This document shows, one piece after another, positions 8,307 to 16,561 of a stretch of 64,000 nucleotides of DNA (positions are counted from its first letter, which is position 1; each line of letters starts with the position of its first letter). The notes below the pieces were generated by a model. It saw only the letters and a list, made by a program, of their open reading frames with translations. It was not told the DNA's origin and did no database searches. This DNA is from Ornithinimicrobium cavernae (GTDB lineage Bacteria; Actinomycetota; Actinomycetes; Actinomycetales; Dermatophilaceae). The stretch spans positions 1 to 64,000 of the forward strand of contig NZ_QDDJ01000019.1 of assembly GCF_003121625.1 (NCBI RefSeq). The letters run 5' to 3'. The position numbers and the translations under genes are program-made.

Positions 8307-9589
8307 TGGAACTCCTGGTCCTGTTCGGTGTCATGTTCTTCTTCATGGCCCTTGGGACGCCGATCTTTGTGGCGATGCTCCTCGCGGTGCTGGCCACTCT
8401 CTTCGTCGGCGGGCTGGGTAGCGCCACCGTGCTGCCGACGCAGATGGCCGCCGGTGTGGACTCCTACGAGCTTCTCGCGATCCCGTTCTTCATTCTCATG
8501 GGCGAGTTGATGTACCGCGCCGGGTTGACAGAGCGCATCGTCGACCTGCTCATGTTCTTCCTGGGACGTGTCCGCGGCGGGCTCGCCTACACAGTGGTTG
8601 CGTCCAGTGCGTTCGCGAGCTCGGTCAGCGGGTCGGCACCGGCCGCGGCCTCCATGATCGGTTCGGCGATGTTGCCGCTGATGGGCAGGTCGGGCTACAA
8701 ACGGGAGTTCTCCGCTGCGGTGACGGCCTCTTCCGCGGTGCTCGGACCGGTCTTTCCCCCGAGCGTCCCGTTCATCTTCGTGGCCCTCGTGACGGGCCTC
8801 TCTGTCGGCCAGCTCTTCCTGGGCGGGGTCGGTCCCGCGATCATCATGGTCACCGGCTTGGTCCTGACTGTCTACGTGATGGCCCCGCGCGGTCGCACGC
8901 CGTCGACGGATGCTGCCGCGAGCTCCCGGGATCGTAGTTTTGCGACGCTCCTGGTGAGGGCGCTCCCCTCCCTCCTGACGCCGGCCCTGATCCTTGTCGG
9001 GGTGGTGTCCGGGTTCGCGACGATCACCGAGGTCTCGATCCTCGCCTCGCTCTATGTGCTCGTGCTCGGCCTTGCCTACCGCTCGCTCAGCATCGGGGCA
9101 CTGCTGAGCGTCTTCAAGCACACGGCCCAGTTCGGCGCGACGATCCTGATGATCTTTGCCGCGGTCGGCGGTTTCACCTACGTCGTGGCGACCCTGCGTC
9201 TCGGTGAGGACGTCTCGGACTTCGTGGCACGGGCGCAGATGGGTCCGATCACCTTTCTCCTTGCCACGATGGTCTTCTTTGTCGTCCTGGGACTCATCAT
9301 GGATGCGATCCCCGCGATCCTGATCTTCCTGCCGGTGCTTCTCCCCGCGGCCATAGAGCTCGGCATCGACCCGGTGCACTACAGCGTCGCGGTGGTGGTG
9401 AACCTGATGATGGGGCTCATCACACCACCGGTGGGTGCGCTGCTCTACGTGGTGACAAAGCTGGCACGCGTCGACTTTGCGCACCTCGTCCGAGAGTGCG
9501 GACCGTTTCTCGCCGTCTATGGCGTGACCCTGGTCCTGGTCACCTTCCTGCCCTTCATCTCGACGGCCATTCCCGAAGCCCTTTTCTGA
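8306..9589 (+). CDS. TRAP transporter large permease (DctM family)
   Basis: Transport channel subunit of the TRAP system, 427 aa, with about 12 hydrophobic segments. It moves the solute with sodium ions rather than ATP. Family motifs include PFFILMGELMYRAGLTERIVDL near residue 60, the SSAFASSVSGSAPAAASMIGSAMLP segment, GPVFPPSVPFIF, and near the C-terminus MMGLITPPVGALLYVV. The ATG overlaps the dctQ stop by one base. A 36-bp gap with GAGGAGG separates it from the SIS-domain gene. The length is normal for the family. Confidence 0.95.
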   Translation: MELLVLFGVMFFFMALGTPIFVAMLLAVLATLFVGGLGSATVLPTQMAAGVDSYELLAIPFFILMGELMYRAGLTERIVDLLMFFLGRVRGGLAYTVVASSAFASSVSGSAPAAASMIGSAMLPLMGRSGYKREFSAAVTASSAVLGPVFPPSVPFIFVALVTGLSVGQLFLGGVGPAIIMVTGLVLTVYVMAPRGRTPSTDAAASSRDRSFATLLVRALPSLLTPALILVGVVSGFATITEVSILASLYVLVLGLAYRSLSIGALLSVFKHTAQFGATILMIFAAVGGFTYVVATLRLGEDVSDFVARAQMGPITFLLATMVFFVVLGLIMDAIPAILIFLPVLLPAAIELGIDPVHYSVAVVVNLMMGLITPPVGALLYVVTKLARVDFAHLVRECGPFLAVYGVTLVLVTFLPFISTAIPEALF

Positions 9590-9625
9590 CCCCTGCACAC
9601 AACTGACCCGAGGAGGCATCCCAAC

Positions 9626-10396
9626 ATGACTGCGGTGAAGGTGACCGACATGGCACGGGTATACCGAGAGAAGATCGCCGTGCTGCTCGAGCAGATCGAG
9701 AACGAGGAGTCGAGCTCGCTCGATGCTGCGTCGGACCTGATGGTCGAGCAGGTCAAGAACGATCGTCTGATCCACGTCTACGGTCCCGGCGGTCACGCCA
9801 ACCTCGCGACGCAGGAGGCCTTCTTCCGCGCCGGAGGACTCATCCACATCTCGGCCATCCTGGACAGCGGCACCCTCCTGTCCGACGGTGCGCTGCGCTC
9901 GATGGCGATGGAGCGGACTCCTGGTTATGGGCGGGTCGTCATCGACAACGAGGCCCTGGGGCCGGACGACCTCATCGTCATCGTCAACTCCTACGGCATG
10001 AACTCGGCCGTGATCGACGCCGCGACGAGGTCCCGCGAGCGAGGCGCGCGCACCATCGGAGTGAGCTCTCGCGGCCACGCCCTCGCCGTGGGGCCGGACC
10101 ATCCGGCCCGGCACCCCACCAAGAAGAACCTGCACGACATCGTCGATGTGGCCATCGACTCCAAGGTGCCACTGGGCGACGCGGTGATCGAGATCCCGGG
10201 GTTCGGTATGCCGACGGGTGCGGTGTCGACCTACGTCAATGCGTTTGTTATCAACCTGCTCTCCATCCTGACCGTAGCCAAGCTCGTCGCCCAGGACGTC
10301 GAACCTCCGGTATGGATGAGTGGGAACGCTCCCGGTGGTGATGAGGCCAACGCCCGCTACATCGAGAAGTTCCGCAGACGGGTCAGGCTGCTGTGA
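9626..10396 (+). CDS. SIS-domain sugar isomerase-like protein
   Basis: Cytoplasmic phosphosugar-binding protein of 256 aa. The SIS fold begins near residue 40 with the glycine-rich loop HVYGPGGHANLATQEAFFRAGG. LIVIVNSYGMNSAVIDAA supplies the second SIS phosphate-binding stretch, and ARTIGVSSR follows. It resembles the UPF0309-type sugar isomerase-domain proteins more than AgaS or MurQ, but the fold is shared by AgaS (amino-sugar isomerase/deaminase) and MurQ (MurNAc-6-P etherase). A good GAGGAGG ribosome site precedes ATG 9626. The gene lies between TRAP permease and NagB/NagA genes, and its stop overlaps the nagB-like GTG. It probably processes the imported sugar before deacetylation or deamination; the exact reaction is unknown. 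Confidence 0.82.
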   Translation: MTAVKVTDMARVYREKIAVLLEQIENEESSSLDAASDLMVEQVKNDRLIHVYGPGGHANLATQEAFFRAGGLIHISAILDSGTLLSDGALRSMAMERTPGYGRVVIDNEALGPDDLIVIVNSYGMNSAVIDAATRSRERGARTIGVSSRGHALAVGPDHPARHPTKKNLHDIVDVAIDSKVPLGDAVIEIPGFGMPTGAVSTYVNAFVINLLSILTVAKLVAQDVEPPVWMSGNAPGGDEANARYIEKFRRRVRLL

Positions 10397-11169
10397 GCGG
10401 GGTGGGGCATGGGCGTCACAGTGGGGGTCGGTCCTATCCACTGACCGTGCACAGTCACCCGACCCCCGTCGACCTGGGCCGTCGGGCCGGGGACCACGCA
10501 GGAAGGATCCTCTCCGAGAGGCTGGCCCGGCCCGGTAGCGCGCGTGTCCTTCTGGCAGCGGCGCCCAGCCAGCTGGGAACCCTCCGAGCGCTCGCTGAGG
10601 TGGCCGACGTGGACTTCGGCCGGGTGGAGTTCTTCCATATGGACGACTACCTCGGCCTTCCGTCCGATGCGCCGCAGGGGTTCGCCAACTGGTTGCAGCG
10701 CGAGTTCCTGCGGCACCTGCCCCAGGCGCCGGTCTTTCACCGGATGCAGATGTCCCTGCCTCCCGTGGAGGCGGCCGCGCACTACGCGGCCCTGCTCGGC
10801 GAGGCGCCGTTCGACCTGGTGCTCTGTGGGCTCGGTGTCAATGCACACATCGCCTTCAACGAGCCGGGGAGCGACTTCGACGACCCGGAACCGGTGCGTC
10901 TCATCGAGATGGACCATGCCTCACGTCGGCAACAGGTCGATGAGGGGCACTTCCCGCATCTCGCTGCTGTGCCGACCCGGGCGCTCACTGTCACGATCCC
11001 TCGCATCCTCAATGCTGATCACGTCATCTGCTCCGTCCCTGGCGCTCAGAAGTGCGCGGCGGTGCGGGCCACGCTGGAGCTCGAGCCGACGCCAGACGTC
11101 CCGGGCACGGCACTGAAGCTCCGCCCTGGAGTCCACCTGTATCTCGACCGAGAGTCTGATCCGCGATGA
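10393..11169 (+). CDS. Glucosamine-6-phosphate deaminase-like (NagB family)
   Basis: Protein of 258 aa in the NagB/6-phosphogluconolactonase superfamily, expected to convert an amino-sugar 6-phosphate to a keto-sugar phosphate plus ammonium. FFHMDDYLGL corresponds to the NagB FNMDEYVGL segment with the proton-abstracting Asp. CGLGVNAHIAFNEPGSDF corresponds to the GxGxDGHIAFNEP catalytic loop. The His and Glu of that loop are kept, but the Asp-Gly before the His is Asn-Ala. That departure could mean altered specificity or a galactosamine-type enzyme. GTG 10393 overlaps the SIS gene stop (4 bp), and the nagA-like ATG at 11166 overlaps this gene's stop. Confidence 0.83.
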   Translation: MSGVGHGRHSGGRSYPLTVHSHPTPVDLGRRAGDHAGRILSERLARPGSARVLLAAAPSQLGTLRALAEVADVDFGRVEFFHMDDYLGLPSDAPQGFANWLQREFLRHLPQAPVFHRMQMSLPPVEAAAHYAALLGEAPFDLVLCGLGVNAHIAFNEPGSDFDDPEPVRLIEMDHASRRQQVDEGHFPHLAAVPTRALTVTIPRILNADHVICSVPGAQKCAAVRATLELEPTPDVPGTALKLRPGVHLYLDRESDPR

Positions 11170-12320
11170 GTGCACCCACCGGCATCGAGGGACGGGACCC
11201 GGCGACCGGGGAGCTTCTCCGCATCAGGGTCGAGCAGGGCGTGATCGCAGAGATCCACCGGGCGGCTGATCACCCGGCCGAGGTGCCATTTGTCTCCCCC
11301 GGGTTGGTCGATCTTCAGGTCAACGGGTTTGTGGGTCACGATGTCAATGCCGAGGAGCCGACGCCGGAGGCTATCGTCGCGATCACCGCAGCCCTCGCAG
11401 AGCGGGGCGTCACGACGTGGGTTCCGACGGTGGTCACCGCACCGGAGGATGCCATCCATGCGGCGATCGCCGCCGTCCGACGGGCACGCGAGCAGGACCC
11501 GCACGCGCATGCCGCGATCCCATTCATCCATGTCGAGGGCCCTTTCCTGTCTGATCACCCCGGCCCGCGTGGCGTGCACGCCCCCGACGCCATCCGACCT
11601 ATCGACGCCGCGGAGGTGGAGCGATGGCGACAGACCGGGCCGGTCGGCTATGTCACGGTGTCGCCCCACTGGAGCAACAGTGCTGCGGAGATCGCGCGCA
11701 TCCGACAGGGGGGCACGGTGGTGGCGATCGGGCACACACACGCGAACAGCGAGATGATCACGGCGGCGGTCGACGCAGGCGCGGAACTGTCCACCCACCT
11801 CGGGAACGGCATCTTCCCGGAGCTGCCACGTCATCCCAACCCCATCTGGACCCAACTCGCCGACGACCGCCTCACCTGTGGGTTCATCGCGGACGGACAC
11901 CATCTGCCCGCGGATACCCTCAAGGCCATGATCCGCGCCAAGGGAACGCACCGTTCCTTCCTGGTGTCGGACTCTGTCGAGTTGGCTGGATCGACACCGG
12001 GCCGCTACGAGACGGCCGTCGGCGGGCTCGTGGAGCTGGACGGCTCAGGCAGGCTGTCGTATGTCGGGACGGACCTGTTGGCGGGCGCTGCCGTGAGTCT
12101 CGGCGAGGGTCTGCGGTTCCTGGTGTCCCACGTGGGCCTGTCGCTGGCCGAGGCCCTGGGCCTGGTCACCTCCGTCCCCGGGCGGATCGTGCAGAGCTGT
12201 GGGTCCCGACCTCGAGGGCTGCTGAGGGTCGGTCAACCGGCCGACCTCGTGCTGCTCACGGCCGACGGCAGCGTTCAGGCCACGATGCGTTCCGGGGGCC
12301 TGCTCGGGGCGCAAGGCTAG
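11166..12320 (+). CDS. nagA: N-acetylglucosamine-6-phosphate deacetylase-like (NagA family amidohydrolase)
   Basis: Amidohydrolase of 384 aa predicted to remove acetate from an N-acetylhexosamine 6-phosphate. Family motifs appear in order: SPGLVDLQVNG (residues 44-54), HVEGPFLSD (122-130, the metal-binding Glu), AIGHTHA and STHLGNG (the His ligands), and VSDSVELAG (the catalytic Asp region). The THLxN segment reads THLGNGI instead of the usual THLYNAM/F, so the substrate may be a variant (GalNAc-6-P or another). The gene is coupled by a 4-bp overlap to the NagB-like gene and followed after 2 bp by the lacI-type regulator. Deacetylase plus deaminase imply delivery to glycolysis as a keto-hexose phosphate. 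Confidence 0.87.
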   Translation: MSAPTGIEGRDPATGELLRIRVEQGVIAEIHRAADHPAEVPFVSPGLVDLQVNGFVGHDVNAEEPTPEAIVAITAALAERGVTTWVPTVVTAPEDAIHAAIAAVRRAREQDPHAHAAIPFIHVEGPFLSDHPGPRGVHAPDAIRPIDAAEVERWRQTGPVGYVTVSPHWSNSAAEIARIRQGGTVVAIGHTHANSEMITAAVDAGAELSTHLGNGIFPELPRHPNPIWTQLADDRLTCGFIADGHHLPADTLKAMIRAKGTHRSFLVSDSVELAGSTPGRYETAVGGLVELDGSGRLSYVGTDLLAGAAVSLGEGLRFLVSHVGLSLAEALGLVTSVPGRIVQSCGSRPRGLLRVGQPADLVLLTADGSVQATMRSGGLLGAQG

Positions 12321-12322
12321 AA

Positions 12323-13291
12323 GTGTCCCAGTTCGCGACGATCATCGACGTTGCAGGCAGGGCAGGCGTCTCGCCATCGACCGTGTCACGCGCCTTCAAC
12401 CACCCACGGCTGCTGAGACCGGAGACCGTGCAACGCATTCACGACATCGCGCAGGAGCTCGGATACATTCCGAATCGGCACGCGAAGGCGCTGAGTACCG
12501 GCCGCACGGGCGCCATCGGCATTGTCGTGCCGGACATCACCAACCCGTTCTTTCCACCCATCATCCGGCAGGCACAGCGGGTGTCCGAGGCCATGTCCTA
12601 CGGGGTGCTGGTGGCTGAGTCCGACAACGACCCAGAGCGTGAGGCGCGGCAGATCGAGCAGCTTGTCCCGCAGGTTGACGGATTGATCCTTGCGTCACCG
12701 CGACAGGCAGACGAGGCGTTGGTGCGCACCGCGTCCAGCACGAGATGCGTGTTCCTGAACCGGGACGTCCAGGGGACTGCGCGGGTCCTCCTGTCCTCGG
12801 GCTCGGCCCTGCACACGGCGCTGGGTGATCTGAGCGCAGAGGGCGTCGTCCGGGTCTGCTACGTCGGGGGACCTCACCGGTCGTGGTCGAACGGGGAGCG
12901 CCAGGAGGTCGTGGTGCAACGGGGTCACGAACTGGGGATGGAGGTGTCTCTGCTGCAGACAACCAACGGGACCTACGGAGAAGCACGTGACCTTGCCGTG
13001 AACGTGGTTCGGGCAGGTGCCCAGGCGGTGATTGCCTTCGATGACGTGGTCGCCCACGGGATTCTCGACGGCATCCTGGCGTCCGGCGCGCGCGTCCCGG
13101 GCGAGATCAGGGTGCTGGGCTGCGATGACGCGCTGCCGATCCAGACCCACCCTCGGCTGTCCACGATCGATATGCACGGTCCACTCGGTGTGGACCGGGC
13201 CATGCACATGCTCCTGGAGGCGCCCGGGTATCCGGTGCCCGAGGAGCGTGTGGTGCTTCAGGGGCAGTTGCAGTATCGCGAGACCACGTGA
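12323..13291 (+). CDS. LacI-family transcriptional regulator of the amino-sugar operon
   Basis: DNA-binding repressor of 322 aa. GTG 12323 begins immediately before TIIDVAGRAGVSPSTVSRAF, the LacI helix-turn-helix, followed by the hinge helix (HAKALSTGRTGAIGIVVPD) and a periplasmic-binding-protein-like sugar domain (ITNPFFPPIIRQAQRV; VLGCDDALPIQTHPRLSTI). The much longer open frame upstream (from 11624) lies inside nagA and is spurious. The gene starts 2 bp after the nagA stop and so belongs to the operon. Its likely target is the TGCAA-CG-TTGCA dyad at 6582-6597. The inducer is presumably an intermediate of the imported sugar. Confidence 0.93.
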   Translation: MSQFATIIDVAGRAGVSPSTVSRAFNHPRLLRPETVQRIHDIAQELGYIPNRHAKALSTGRTGAIGIVVPDITNPFFPPIIRQAQRVSEAMSYGVLVAESDNDPEREARQIEQLVPQVDGLILASPRQADEALVRTASSTRCVFLNRDVQGTARVLLSSGSALHTALGDLSAEGVVRVCYVGGPHRSWSNGERQEVVVQRGHELGMEVSLLQTTNGTYGEARDLAVNVVRAGAQAVIAFDDVVAHGILDGILASGARVPGEIRVLGCDDALPIQTHPRLSTIDMHGPLGVDRAMHMLLEAPGYPVPEERVVLQGQLQYRETT

Positions 13292-13298
13292 CGAGAGG

Positions 13299-14246
13299 TC
13301 ACCAGGTGAGGACGATCTTGCCCGTCGTGCCGCCCCGCTCTGCGAGGGCGTGGGCCTCCGCGACCTGCTCTGCAGGGAAGGTCGCGGCGACCTCGATGCG
13401 CAGCTCACCCTGCTCGACGAGCCGGGCCAGCTCCCGGAGGGTGGCGTGGTCGCGCTCGACGAGCATCACGGCTGTGCGGACCCCGGCCTGCTCTGCCGTT
13501 TCTGCGAGGTCGGGGTGCACGTTGGCCGGCGTGATCGAGACATAGGTGCCGCCACGCCGCATCGTCGCCAGGCTGCGCGGACCGTAGTCGTTGCCGATCG
13601 TGTCCAGCACGACGTCGATGTCGGACAGCTGCGCGGCGAAGTCCGTTGAGCGGTAGTCGATGACCTCCGCAGCACCCAGCCCCCGGACGAGATCGTGCTT
13701 CGGCGCGCTCGCGGTCCCGATCACGTGGGCGCCGAGGTGCCTGGCGATCTGGACCGCCACGTGGCCGACGCCCCCGGCCGCGGCGTGCACGAGCACCCGT
13801 TGCCCGGGCCGCACCGCGGCCACGTCCACCAGGGCCTGCCAGGCGGTGAGCCCGACCAGGGGAAGCGCAGCGGCAGACGTCGCGTCGAGCCCGGCGGGTC
13901 GGCGCACGAAGGTGCGGGGGCTGGCCACGACGTAGTCGGCGTATCCGCCGCCGGAGCCCGGATAGGGCAGCATCCCCATGACTTCGTCACCGGGCTCGAG
14001 GACCGCGACACCGAGACCGACCGCCTCCACGACGCCGCTGACGTCCCAACCGAGCGTGAACGGTGGCTCGCCGAGGAAGCGTCCGCCCGCGCGGTGCTTC
14101 CAATCGGTGGGGTTCACCCCGGAGGCGTGCACGCGCACCAGGACCTCGGCCGGCCCGGGTGAGGGCCTCTCGGCCTGGACGAGGCGGAGGACCTCCGGTC
14201 CACCAAAGGCGTCCTGGGTGACCTTGCGCATCAGCTGGGTGCTCAT
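13299..14246 (-). CDS. NADP-dependent zinc-less medium-chain oxidoreductase (quinone oxidoreductase-like)
   Basis: Cytoplasmic MDR-superfamily enzyme of 315 aa. The N-terminal GroES-like catalytic domain contains VHASGVNPTDWKHRAG and a GWDVSGVVEAVG segment. The Rossmann domain has VLVHAAAGGVGHVAVQIARHLGAHV (the AxxGGVG quinone-oxidoreductase loop). The cysteine and histidine zinc ligands of alcohol dehydrogenases are absent, so it is of the QOR/enoyl-reductase type. It converges on the lacI gene with a 7-bp gap, which leaves no room for a separate terminator. Substrate unknown; general roles are reduction of quinones or alpha,beta-unsaturated carbonyls. Confidence 0.9.
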   Translation of the reverse strand: MSTQLMRKVTQDAFGGPEVLRLVQAERPSPGPAEVLVRVHASGVNPTDWKHRAGGRFLGEPPFTLGWDVSGVVEAVGLGVAVLEPGDEVMGMLPYPGSGGGYADYVVASPRTFVRRPAGLDATSAAALPLVGLTAWQALVDVAAVRPGQRVLVHAAAGGVGHVAVQIARHLGAHVIGTASAPKHDLVRGLGAAEVIDYRSTDFAAQLSDIDVVLDTIGNDYGPRSLATMRRGGTYVSITPANVHPDLAETAEQAGVRTAVMLVERDHATLRELARLVEQGELRIEVAATFPAEQVAEAHALAERGGTTGKIVLTW

Positions 14247-14365
14247 GGCGAGAACCTATCCGGAGCCCGGAACGGCACGGTGGCCAGGCTCGCTCCCGGA
14301 GCAGCCAGGCTCACTCCGCAGAGAACATGCCGTGCACCTTCGCCGGGCGTCCACCGACGTCTGAC

Positions 14366-16561
14366 TCAGTCCAGAAACAGTGTGAGGAGTGCAACCAGCG
14401 CGAACACGAGCAACGCGAGTCCGGTGGTGACGGCAAAGGCCTTCACCGCGAACTCCAGGCTGTGCTGGGAGTCCAGCGGCAGTCCCGCGGAACTGTCCGG
14501 CCGCAGCTCGCGGCCCGACGCGCGACCGGTCGCGAGATCCTGGGTCAGGCTGCGAGCGGGTGCGGCCTGCCCGCCACCGATCACCTCACCGCTGGTCGCC
14601 GAGATGAGCAGCCAGCTGACGGTCGCGGTGCCCACGTGCGTCAGCCGACCTGAGGCACCGACCACGGACCGGCGACTGACCATCGCGGCCGCCAGCCCCT
14701 CGTCGATGAGGATGAGCACGTGCGTGAAGCGGCCGGGGTCCTCGTGCAGCCGCTCGCGCCCCAGTGCCGTGAGGAGCGGCGGCGGCCCGCCGGCTGCAGG
14801 TGGTGTCGTCCACTCGGCGAGGTCACCATCGACGGTGCGGGCAACGTGGTCGACGTGCGCCACCAGCCGCTCGTGACGTTGCGTGAGCCGGGCCAGCTCC
14901 CCCGGGCCGGCGCCGATGGTCGGTGCTGAGACCTCTGCTCGGTGAACTGCCCCCTCGGGGTGCGCCGTGTGCTTGGGTCGGGCCGTGCCCTCGGGTCCGG
15001 CCGTCCCCTCGGGTCGGGCCGTGCCCTCGGGTCGGGCCGTGCCCTCGGAGTGCCCTGTGCCTGGTGGGTGCCCTGCGTCGTGCGGGTGCGTGGCGCTCGG
15101 GTGCTCTCTCAGCGCGTCGCTGTCGGTCAGTGAGCGGGCGACCGCAACGAGGCCCGTCAGGGCAGCGGTGGTCGAGGCGAGCTCAGCCCGCCGGGCCAGG
15201 AGGCTGGTGACCGACTCCAGGAGCGGTGAGGTGGCGGGCTCCAGGGTGGTGATCCCGTCGGCGACCACGGTGCCGCGGTCCCCCAGGTTGGCGGCCAGCG
15301 CGGCTGCGCCCCGGAGCAGGAGCTCGTCCGCACCCGCAGCCACCGGACGGCTGGCCACGGTCAGCTCCGCACTCGCCCGTAAGAGCATCCTGAGGACGGG
15401 GCGGGCACCGACGAGCTCGGCGCCGGGTGCAGTCTGCTCGACGGCCGTCATGGTCTCCGGCGTTGCCTCGCCGCCGAACACCGCGACGCCTCCGGTATCC
15501 CCGCCTGTGGCGCCGCCCGTCACCCCGCCTGCGGCGCCGCCCGTCACTCCTCTGGTGACCTCGGCTGCCACACGGCCGGGGATCGCGGCACCGCCGTCAT
15601 CGGGATTCGTCTGTGCGCCTCCGGCCTCGTCCGCTGCGCGACCCGACAGGTCAGACCGCGGTCGAGCGCTCCCCGCCTCGGGAGAGACACTGGCCCAGCG
15701 GTCCAGGCTGCGCTCCAGGTCGTCTGTCGCCGCTCGCACCTGCTCGGACAGAGCCTCCAGGGCCTCCCGGTGGGCAAGCACCTGAGCCCGCAGTCGTTGG
15801 GAGTGCCAGTCGCCGCCCGCGATTGCCGCATCGTCGGTGACGAGCACGCGGAGTGGGAGCGAGGCATCGTCCTCGCTCCTCCCGCGAGGCTCCACCCGGT
15901 CGTGATCGTGCCTCCCGCCGACCGGCTCCCTCGCGGGCACGACGGGGGCTGCCCGGGACTGACCCCACGACACAGGCCACTCCGTCGTCTCCGCCTCCAG
16001 GGAGTTCCTGCGCCGTGCCTCCTCGATCGAAAGCCGTGCCTCCCTGTCCAGGGCGGCCATGCATGCTCGCTCCAGCGCACTGCGAGGCCGCCCGATCAGC
16101 TCGGCTTCGGCCGTCCGGTCCAACAGATCACGTGCCGCTTTGGCGAGCGCTTCCGTGAGGGCGGTCGACATGGCCTCACGCTCCGTCTGCGGCACCACGC
16201 CGAGCAGGCGCGCGGCCTCGGCACCGATGGACTCGGCAGCCACCCCGAGCTGGTGGTGGGCCAGCCACGGAGCCACGGCACCGGCGTCGTGCCCCACTGA
16301 ACCGAGGCCGGTGTCCGGTAGCAGTGGGTGGGCACTGGTGCCCTGACGTCCCGGCCCGGGATCGCGCGAGGGACCGGGGGACTGCTCCCGAGGCGAGGCA
16401 CGACCCTCTGCCTCCCGTCCCCGCGCCTGGAGCGGGGCCACGTCGGAGAGCAGGGTGGACTGTGGAGCCGGCCCGGGGACGGGCGCCCTGGGCCGTGCGG
16501 GGGGTGGATCGGGACTGGCGGTCGAGGTGGACCCGGGTGGGCCCTCAGGGGTCGACAACAT
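14366..16561 (-). CDS. Large repeat-bearing protein with a single C-terminal membrane anchor, function unknown
   Basis: A 731-aa protein I do not recognise. AGGAG stands properly before ATG 16561. Residues 1-80 are Pro/Ser/Gly-rich and disordered. Residues about 110-200 are helical and charged (AEAARLLGVVPQTEREAMSTALTEALAK). A Gly/Thr/Ala stretch near 340-360 (VTGGAAGGVTGGATGG) and a six-residue GTARPE-type repeat near 505-530 break the middle. About 560-680 looks globular (THVLILIDEGLAAAMV; GTATVSWLLISATSGEV). One hydrophobic helix near the end (GLALLVFALVALLTLFL) would leave almost nothing outside, so it is probably tail-anchored with the bulk cytoplasmic. No neighbour suggests a role. Confidence 0.6.
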   Translation of the reverse strand: MLSTPEGPPGSTSTASPDPPPARPRAPVPGPAPQSTLLSDVAPLQARGREAEGRASPREQSPGPSRDPGPGRQGTSAHPLLPDTGLGSVGHDAGAVAPWLAHHQLGVAAESIGAEAARLLGVVPQTEREAMSTALTEALAKAARDLLDRTAEAELIGRPRSALERACMAALDREARLSIEEARRRNSLEAETTEWPVSWGQSRAAPVVPAREPVGGRHDHDRVEPRGRSEDDASLPLRVLVTDDAAIAGGDWHSQRLRAQVLAHREALEALSEQVRAATDDLERSLDRWASVSPEAGSARPRSDLSGRAADEAGGAQTNPDDGGAAIPGRVAAEVTRGVTGGAAGGVTGGATGGDTGGVAVFGGEATPETMTAVEQTAPGAELVGARPVLRMLLRASAELTVASRPVAAGADELLLRGAAALAANLGDRGTVVADGITTLEPATSPLLESVTSLLARRAELASTTAALTGLVAVARSLTDSDALREHPSATHPHDAGHPPGTGHSEGTARPEGTARPEGTAGPEGTARPKHTAHPEGAVHRAEVSAPTIGAGPGELARLTQRHERLVAHVDHVARTVDGDLAEWTTPPAAGGPPPLLTALGRERLHEDPGRFTHVLILIDEGLAAAMVSRRSVVGASGRLTHVGTATVSWLLISATSGEVIGGGQAAPARSLTQDLATGRASGRELRPDSSAGLPLDSQHSLEFAVKAFAVTTGLALLVFALVALLTLFLD
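14973..15044 (+). repeat. Four tandem copies of an 18-bp unit inside the unknown 731-aa gene
   Basis: Units 14973-14990, 14991-15008, 15009-15026 and 15027-15044 follow the pattern TCGGGTCGGGCCGTGCCC; the third and fourth match the consensus exactly and the first two have one or two changes. A fifth degenerate copy begins at 15045. On the minus strand each encodes GTARPE or a close variant. Near-identical in-frame 18-mers are prone to slippage, so copy number may vary between strains. Confidence 0.9.
15501..15548 (+). repeat. Two tandem 24-bp units encoding a Gly/Thr-rich segment
   Basis: 15501-15524 and 15525-15548 are direct copies differing at only two positions (CCGCCTGTGGCGCC... against CCGCCTGCGGCGCC...). 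On the minus strand they encode the VTGGAAGGVTGGATGG-type stretch of the unknown 731-aa protein. The length is a multiple of three, so expansion would keep the frame. Confidence 0.8.

Noticed and set aside
8273-10441. 722-aa minus-strand frame opposite dctM and the SIS gene
   Set aside because: His/Asp/Arg-rich composition with no domain, exactly antisense to recognised genes; typical high-GC shadow.
11624-12322. N-terminal extension of the LacI regulator
   Set aside because: It lies inside nagA in another frame. The LacI helix-turn-helix begins at GTG 12323.
14940-15560. CRISPR-like or mobile repeat array
   Set aside because: The repeats are 18- and 24-bp contiguous in-frame coding units without spacers.
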